A stretch of 34,103 nt of DNA. It comes from an uncultured Oscillibacter sp. Lineage in GTDB: Bacteria > Bacillota > Clostridia > Oscillospirales > Oscillospiraceae. The DNA lies in assembly GCA_910586735.1 (NCBI GenBank), contig CAJUJW010000026.1:1-34103 (forward strand). Reading direction: 5' to 3'. The notes below the pieces were generated by a model, which was not told the DNA's origin, did not search any database, and saw only the letters and a list, made by a program, of their open reading frames with translations. Positions 30,135-34,103 of this stretch are shown here, piece by piece. A program made the translations under genes and the position numbers. Each line of letters begins with the position of its first letter. Positions within the stretch are counted from its first letter, which is position 1.

Positions 30135-30164
30135 TTGACAGTACGGGCGGGGCTGTGGTAAGGT
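30135..30164 (+). promoter_or_regulatory. Probable promoter of the AGCS symporter
   Basis: TTGACA (30135-30140) with a poor -10, TAAGGT (30159-30164) after 18 bp. The -10 region lies in the dyad GGTAA-GGTA-TTACC (30157-30170), which could be an operator. The rest of 30048-30204 shows no gene and no glycine riboswitch core. Confidence 0.45.
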
Positions 30165-30204
30165 ATTACCATTATCGCGGCGTTTCAGATTTAGGAGGGA
30201 ATTT

Positions 30205-31617
30205 ATGGAAATCATCAACAGTATTTTGGGCTTCATCTCGGGCCCGCTGAACGACTTCGCCTGGATGTACACCTTCCTGCCCTGCGCCATCCTGGGCGGG
30301 CTGTTTCTGACCATCCGCAACGGCGGCGTCCAGTTCCTGCACTTTGGCCACGCCATGAAAAACACCGTGGGCAAGATGTTCCAGAAGCAGGAGGCCGGCG
30401 CGGGGGCCGTCACGCCCATGCAGGCCGTGACCACGGCCCTGTCCGCCACCGTGGGAACGGGCAACATCGTGGGCACCACCCAGGCCATCGCCATGGGCGG
30501 CTACGGCGCGGTGCTGTGGCTGTGGCTGGCGGCATTGGTCGGCATGGTGACGAAATACTCCGAGATCGTGCTTGCCATCAAGTACCGGGAGCGGGACGCC
30601 AAGGGCGACTGGGTCGGCGGCCCCATGTATTACATCTCCAAGGGTCTGGGCGGCGGCTGGAAGTGGCTGGCGGGCCTGTTTGCCGTCTTCGCCATCCTGG
30701 CCTCCTTCGGCATTGGAAACATGTCCCAGGTGAACAGCATCACCGGGTCCGTCATCGGGGCCTTCGCGGCCTTCACCACCGTCACCGCCGGGGTGGAGAG
30801 CGCCCTGAAGTGGCTGATGGGCATTGTTCTGGCCCTGCTGATCGCGGTGATTCTCCTGGGCGGCATCAAGCGCATCGGCGCCGTGACGGAGAAACTGATC
30901 CCCTTCATGAGCGTCTTTTACATCATCTTCGCCATTGTGGTCATCGGGGCCCATATCGGAAACGTGCCCGACGCCTTTGTGAAGATCTTCTCCACCGCCT
31001 TCACGCCCCAGGCCATGTTCGGCGCCACCACGGGCATCGTGCTGAAGCAGACCATCATCTGGGGCCTGCGGCGCAGCGCCTTCTCCAACGAGGCGGGCCT
31101 GGGCTCCGCAGCCATCGCCCACGCGGCGGCGGACACCAAGGGCCCTGTGAACCAGGGCCTGTACGGCATCTTCGAGGTCTTTGTGGACACCATCGTCATC
31201 TGCTCCCTGACGGCCCTGGCCATCATTTGCAGCGGCGTGAGCATTGAGTTCGGCACCCGGCCCGGCAGCGAAATCATCACCGCCGCCCTGGCCACGGTAT
31301 TCGGCGGCAAGTTCGCGGCCCTCTTCGTGGCCGTGGCCCTGGCCCTGTTTGCCTTCTCCACGGTTCTGGGCTGGTCCCTGTACGGCACCCGCTGTGTCCA
31401 GTATCTCTTCGGCCACAAGGCCGTCCGGGTTTTCCAGGTGATTTTTATCGCGGTGGTCGTGGTAGGCTGCGTGTCCCCTCTCAGCTTCGTGTGGGACGTG
31501 GCGGATACCTTCAATGGCCTGATGGCCATTCCCAACTTCATCGGCCTGTTCGCCCTGTCCGGCGTGGTGGCCGCTGAGACGAAAAAATATTTCTCCAACA
31601 AGGAGAATTTGAAGTAA
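30205..31617 (+). CDS. Sodium:alanine/glycine symporter (AGCS family)
   Basis: A 470-aa polytopic transporter with about 10-11 membrane spans. AGCS marks are GGLFLTIRNGGVQF near the N terminus, the signature VTPMQAVTTALSATVGTGNIVGTTQAIAMGGYGAVLW, GGPMYYISKGLGG, and LRRSAFSNEAGLGSAAIAHAAADT. It is expected to import alanine or glycine with Na+. ATG 30205 has TTAGGAGGGAATTT upstream. It is monocistronic, with a terminator at 31635. Confidence 0.97.
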   Translation: MEIINSILGFISGPLNDFAWMYTFLPCAILGGLFLTIRNGGVQFLHFGHAMKNTVGKMFQKQEAGAGAVTPMQAVTTALSATVGTGNIVGTTQAIAMGGYGAVLWLWLAALVGMVTKYSEIVLAIKYRERDAKGDWVGGPMYYISKGLGGGWKWLAGLFAVFAILASFGIGNMSQVNSITGSVIGAFAAFTTVTAGVESALKWLMGIVLALLIAVILLGGIKRIGAVTEKLIPFMSVFYIIFAIVVIGAHIGNVPDAFVKIFSTAFTPQAMFGATTGIVLKQTIIWGLRRSAFSNEAGLGSAAIAHAAADTKGPVNQGLYGIFEVFVDTIVICSLTALAIICSGVSIEFGTRPGSEIITAALATVFGGKFAALFVAVALALFAFSTVLGWSLYGTRCVQYLFGHKAVRVFQVIFIAVVVVGCVSPLSFVWDVADTFNGLMAIPNFIGLFALSGVVAAETKKYFSNKENLK

Positions 31618-31634
31618 GCGCCGCTTACGGAAGT

Positions 31635-31661
31635 CCCCCCCCCCGAAAGGGGGGGGTTTTT
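31635..31661 (+). terminator. Terminator of the AGCS gene
   Basis: A C10 run, GAAA, then a G8 run and T5. The G/C run lengths may be prone to slippage. Confidence 0.9.
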
Positions 31662-31694
31662 CTTTCCCCCGGCGGGGGAGGCTTTTTCCGCCCC

Positions 31695-31714
31695 GCCCGT
31701 CAGGGCGACTCCAG
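31695..31714 (+). repeat. 20-bp dispersed repeat, copy 2
   Basis: It is identical to 6869-6888 (GCCCGTCAGGGCGACTCCAG). It overlaps the 3' end of the DUF3298-like gene, whose TGA (31702-31700) lies in the palindromic core. Confidence 0.75.
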
Positions 31715-32410
31715 CCTCCCCCCGCCGGGGGGAAGACCAATCCCCCCGCCCTGGAAGGGCAGGAGGAATACCGGCACCCCCTCCCCGGCGGGGGCCAGCG
31801 CGTACATGGGCCAGAAGTACGCCAGCCCCTCCTCCGTCAGGTAGAAATTCTGGGAATTGAACCCCCGCCGGAGGCCCCTCCGCCAGTCCTCCCGCCAGCG
31901 GTTGGCCCCGGCCCGCTCCCGGCGCTTGATCTCCTCCGCCGCGTGAGTCAAAAGACGCTTCTTCCAGGCGCTCCCGGCGGGGAAAAAGTCCCGCAGGGGC
32001 ACGGGATACCCCGCCGCCAGGTCCCAGGTGTCCCCCCGGCGGGTCAGAAGGGCCGGGCCCGGCCCGGCGGTCTCCCGGACTTGGGTGTACAGGCTCCAGA
32101 GGCCGCCATCGTTGTACGTGACCCGATACCCCAGCTCCGCCCGGAAGGACGGCAGGGGCCGGCTGGCCTCCAGGGCCGCCCGGTACTCCGCCGCCGCCTG
32201 GGGCAGGAGACAGCGCTCACAGTACCGGAGAAAGGCGCGGCACTGGAGCTGGTAAAACCGCTTGATCCGCCGGGAGGTCCGGTCCTCCGCCGGGACAGGC
32301 TGGGGAACCTCCGCCGCCGCCCGCAGCACCGGCACCCCCTCCACCTCCCACTCCCGTTCCGCGGCGAAGGGTTCCGTTTTCAGCGCCCTCAGACCCTCTT
32401 CCACAGCCAC
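31700..32410 (-). CDS. DUF3298-like protein with a repeat-derived C terminus
   Basis: A 236-aa soluble-looking protein with no signal peptide. The conserved late part (LRDFFPAGSAWKKRLLTHAAEEI, then GFNSQNFYLTEEGLAYFWPMYALAPAGEGVPVFLLPF) matches the DUF3298/RsiV-type pattern, and GYRVTYNDGGLWSLYTQVRE fits the preceding DUF4163-like segment. Natural members usually end just after the VPxFxxPF motif. Here about 20 Gly/Pro-rich residues follow, encoded in the dispersed GC-rich repeat. GTG 32410 follows AAAGGAGCG. Function is unknown. It is on the opposite strand to its neighbours and convergent with the AGCS gene. Confidence 0.8.
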   Translation of the reverse strand: MAVEEGLRALKTEPFAAEREWEVEGVPVLRAAAEVPQPVPAEDRTSRRIKRFYQLQCRAFLRYCERCLLPQAAAEYRAALEASRPLPSFRAELGYRVTYNDGGLWSLYTQVRETAGPGPALLTRRGDTWDLAAGYPVPLRDFFPAGSAWKKRLLTHAAEEIKRRERAGANRWREDWRRGLRRGFNSQNFYLTEEGLAYFWPMYALAPAGEGVPVFLLPFQGGGIGLPPGGGRLESP

Positions 32411-32491
32411 CGCTCCTTTCCCCGTGTTTTGTGTTTCTCCAGCCTATGCGGCGGAGACCGGGACGGTGACGAAATTTTCCCCCGGAGACCC

Positions 32492-32520
32492 TTTACTTTC
32501 ACGCTCTGAACGGTTAATAT
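32492..32520 (+). promoter_or_regulatory. Promoter of the yerC operon
   Basis: TTTACT (32492-32497), a 17-bp spacer and TAATAT (32515-32520). Confidence 0.65.
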
Positions 32521-32554
32521 AATAATGCGAAGAACAACGACAGGAGGTCTCAGC

Positions 32555-32842
32555 GTGAAGATCGGGAAAAAAGAAAAGAGCGGCCAGCTGTACAGGGCGA
32601 TTTTGCAGCTTCAGGACGAGCAGGAGTGCTATCAGTTTTTCCAGGACCTTTGTACCGTGGCGGAACTTCGGAGCATGGAGCAGCGCTTCGAGGTGGCCTC
32701 TCTCCTGGACGACGGCATGATCTACAACGACATCCTGGAGCGCACGGGCGCCTCCAGCGCCACCATCAGCCGGGTGAACCGGTCGTTGAACTACGGCACC
32801 GGGGCCTATTCCCAGGTGTTCGCCCGGCTCAAGGACAAATGA
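32555..32842 (+). CDS. yerC: YerC/YecD family TrpR-like DNA-binding protein
   Basis: A 95-aa protein. The TrpR-like fold is recognisable from DEQECYQFFQDLCTVAELRSMEQRFEVASLLDDGMIYNDILERTGASSATISRVNRSLNYG, with the HTH in the TGASSATISRVNRSL part. It is the family seen next to pcrA/ligA in Bacillus, and its effector is not established. GTG 32555 is chosen by ACAGGAGGTCTCAGC. Its stop overlaps the methyltransferase start (ATGA), so the two are coupled. Confidence 0.93.
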   Translation: MKIGKKEKSGQLYRAILQLQDEQECYQFFQDLCTVAELRSMEQRFEVASLLDDGMIYNDILERTGASSATISRVNRSLNYGTGAYSQVFARLKDK

Positions 32843-33576
32843 GCGCCTATGACGCCCTGGCCGCCAGCTATGACGGCCTCATGAACGACGGGTCCTACCG
32901 CCGCCGGGCGGCCTTTCTGGAGCGGCGGCTGAAAAAGAGCCCCATCCCCGTGGAGCGGGTGCTGGACCTGGGCTGCGGCACGGGGACCATCGCCTGCCTG
33001 CTGGCCCGGCGGGGGTACGGGGTCCTGGCCTCGGACGGGTCCGAGGAGATGCTGACCCAGGCGGCGGCCAAGGCGGCGGGACTGGAGCGCCCGCCGCTGT
33101 TCCTGCGCCAGCCCATGCCGGGTCTCCGGCTGGACAGGCCGGTGGACGCCGTGGTCTCCACCCTGGACTCCCTGAACTACCTGACCAGGGAGCGGGAATT
33201 GCGGGAGACCTTCCGCCGGGTCCGCCGGTGGCTGAAGCCGGGGGGACTGTTCCTCTTCGACCTGAACACCCCCTACAAGTTCCGGCGGATGGACGGGCAG
33301 CTCTACATGGACGAGACGGAGGAGAGCTTCTGCGCCTGGCGGACCTTCTTCTCCGAGAAAAAGGGAATCTGCACCTATCAGGTGGACCTGTTCCGCCTCC
33401 GCCCCGACGGGACCTGGGACCGCTCCTTCGAGGAGCACCGGGAGCGGGCCTGGAGCGAGGAGGAGATCCGGCGGTTCCTGGAGGAGGCGGGCTTTTCCTC
33501 CGTCAGGCTGACGGGGGACCTGACGGACAAGCCCCCCGGGCTGAACGAGGACCGCTGGCAGTTCCAATGCAGTTAA
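32839..33576 (+). CDS. Class I SAM-dependent methyltransferase
   Basis: A 245-aa protein. The SAM-binding motif I is RVLDLGCGTGTIACLLARRG near 38-57, followed by the acidic loop LASDGSEEML and motif post-I/II VDAVVSTLDSLNYL. The N-terminal MSAYDALAASYDGLMND is typical of the YodH/UbiE-like small-molecule methyltransferases. The substrate is unknown. ATG 32839 overlaps the yerC stop. Confidence 0.92.
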   Translation: MSAYDALAASYDGLMNDGSYRRRAAFLERRLKKSPIPVERVLDLGCGTGTIACLLARRGYGVLASDGSEEMLTQAAAKAAGLERPPLFLRQPMPGLRLDRPVDAVVSTLDSLNYLTRERELRETFRRVRRWLKPGGLFLFDLNTPYKFRRMDGQLYMDETEESFCAWRTFFSEKKGICTYQVDLFRLRPDGTWDRSFEEHRERAWSEEEIRRFLEEAGFSSVRLTGDLTDKPPGLNEDRWQFQCS

Positions 33577-33592
33577 AGCGAGGAGTTTTTTA

Positions 33593-34103
33593 ATGAGCGA
33601 TCAGTTGATCCGGGCCATCTCGAAGGACGGCCTGATGAAGGTCTCCGCCGTGTCCACCCGGGACCTGACGGAGAGAGCCCGGCAGATTCACAAGACCCTG
33701 CCGGTGGCGACGGCGGCCCTGGGCCGCCTTCTGGCGGCGGCTTCCATGATGGGCAACGCCCTGAAGGAGGAGGCCGCCAGCCTGACCCTGCAAATCAAGG
33801 GCGGCGGCCCCCTGGGGACGCTTCTGGCCGTGTCGGACCACGAGGGCAGCGTCCGGGGCACGGTGGACAACCCGGCGGTGGACCTGCCCCTCCGGGAGGA
33901 CGGGAAGCTGGACGTGGGCGCCGCCGTGGGAAACCGGGGGACCCTGACGGTGATCCGGGACCTGAGGATGAAGGAGCCCTACGTGGGCAGCGTGGGCCTC
34001 CTCTGGGGGGAGATCGCCGAGGACATCGCCCTGTACTTCGTGGAGAGCGAGCAGATTCCCACGGCCTGCGGCCTGGGGGTGCTGGTGGACCGGGACCAGA
34101 GCG
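33593..34103 (+). CDS. hslO: Hsp33 redox-regulated chaperone (5' part, cut by window end)
   Basis: The first 170 codons of HslO, a holdase activated by oxidation and unfolding. Family marks are LIRAISKDGLMKVSAVSTRDLTERARQIHKTLPVATAALGRLLAAASMMG, TLQIKGGGPLGTLLAVSDHEGSVRG and the late LYFVESEQIPTACGLGVLVD. The zinc-binding CxC...CxxC centre lies beyond the window. ATG 33593 follows GAGGAG with a T6 spacer. It is 16 bp after the methyltransferase, so probably in the same operon. Confidence 0.96.
   Translation, partial: MSDQLIRAISKDGLMKVSAVSTRDLTERARQIHKTLPVATAALGRLLAAASMMGNALKEEAASLTLQIKGGGPLGTLLAVSDHEGSVRGTVDNPAVDLPLREDGKLDVGAAVGNRGTLTVIRDLRMKEPYVGSVGLLWGEIAEDIALYFVESEQIPTACGLGVLVDRDQS

Noticed and set aside
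30048..30204. Glycine riboswitch before the AGCS symporter
   Set aside because: No paired GGAGAG-type aptamer cores and too little space for a tandem aptamer.
31635..31661. C10/G8 runs as a second contingency tract
   Set aside because: They lie outside any reading frame and form the AGCS terminator stem.

Overview
The window reads as chromosomal DNA from a high-G+C Clostridia member, most likely Oscillospiraceae (Flavonifractor/Lawsonibacter/Oscillibacter-like). The grounds are very GC-rich codon third positions, S-layer-homology (SLH) proteins, strong AGGAGG ribosome sites, LytTR/DUF3021 and DUF4349 families, a YerC/TrpR-like regulator, and GC-rich palindromic intergenic repeats of a kind I associate with that family. 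The assignment comes from family composition, not from a search. No rRNA, tRNA or CRISPR array was found.

Layout. 1-5.8 kb: miaB (-), an orphan strong promoter with a ~330-nt terminator-ended transcription unit, an SLH surface protein (+), and tsf and rpsB (-). 5.8-7.1 kb: an AT-rich GNAT gene bracketed by a 19-bp imperfect inverted repeat, then a gene-free stretch of palindromic repeats. 7.1-11.6 kb: a CBS/DRTGG-type manganese pyrophosphatase, a sigma-54-dependent activator and rpoN itself (+). 11.7-15.0 kb: a second SLH protein and the serine operon serC / 48-aa unknown protein / serA (-). 15.2-18.4 kb (+): a ClC anion transporter, a translationally coupled acyltransferase-3 gene interrupted by a C10 tract, and a DUF421 protein. 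18.5-25.4 kb (-): HAD phosphatase, UPF0173 hydrolase, DUF4349 lipoprotein, SprA-like metalloprotease, two lipoproteins, DUF3021 and LytTR genes, and a small XRE regulator. 25.4-34.1 kb (+, except one): a 42-aa ORF divergent from the XRE gene, pseudouridine catabolism genes psuK-psuG, DUF1294, two MgtC/SapB paralogs, an AGCS symporter, a DUF3298-like protein (-), yerC, a methyltransferase, and hslO cut by the window end.

How the genes relate. Most are core or semi-core modules: tRNA modification, translation, serine synthesis, sigma-54 control, pseudouridine salvage and Mg2+-related MgtC proteins. No gene cluster here is clearly a new defence or biosynthetic system. The most interesting signals are regulatory. 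They are a probable phase-variable poly-C switch at the start of the acyltransferase (frame-shifted here), a pseudoknot-like leader before the second MgtC gene whose ACCTA strand can alternatively pair with the Shine-Dalgarno, two hairpins that look like terminators but carry the next gene's Shine-Dalgarno in the 3' arm, an unidentified ~330-nt transcript with a UGA-interrupted reading frame, and an inverted-repeat-bracketed GNAT cassette.
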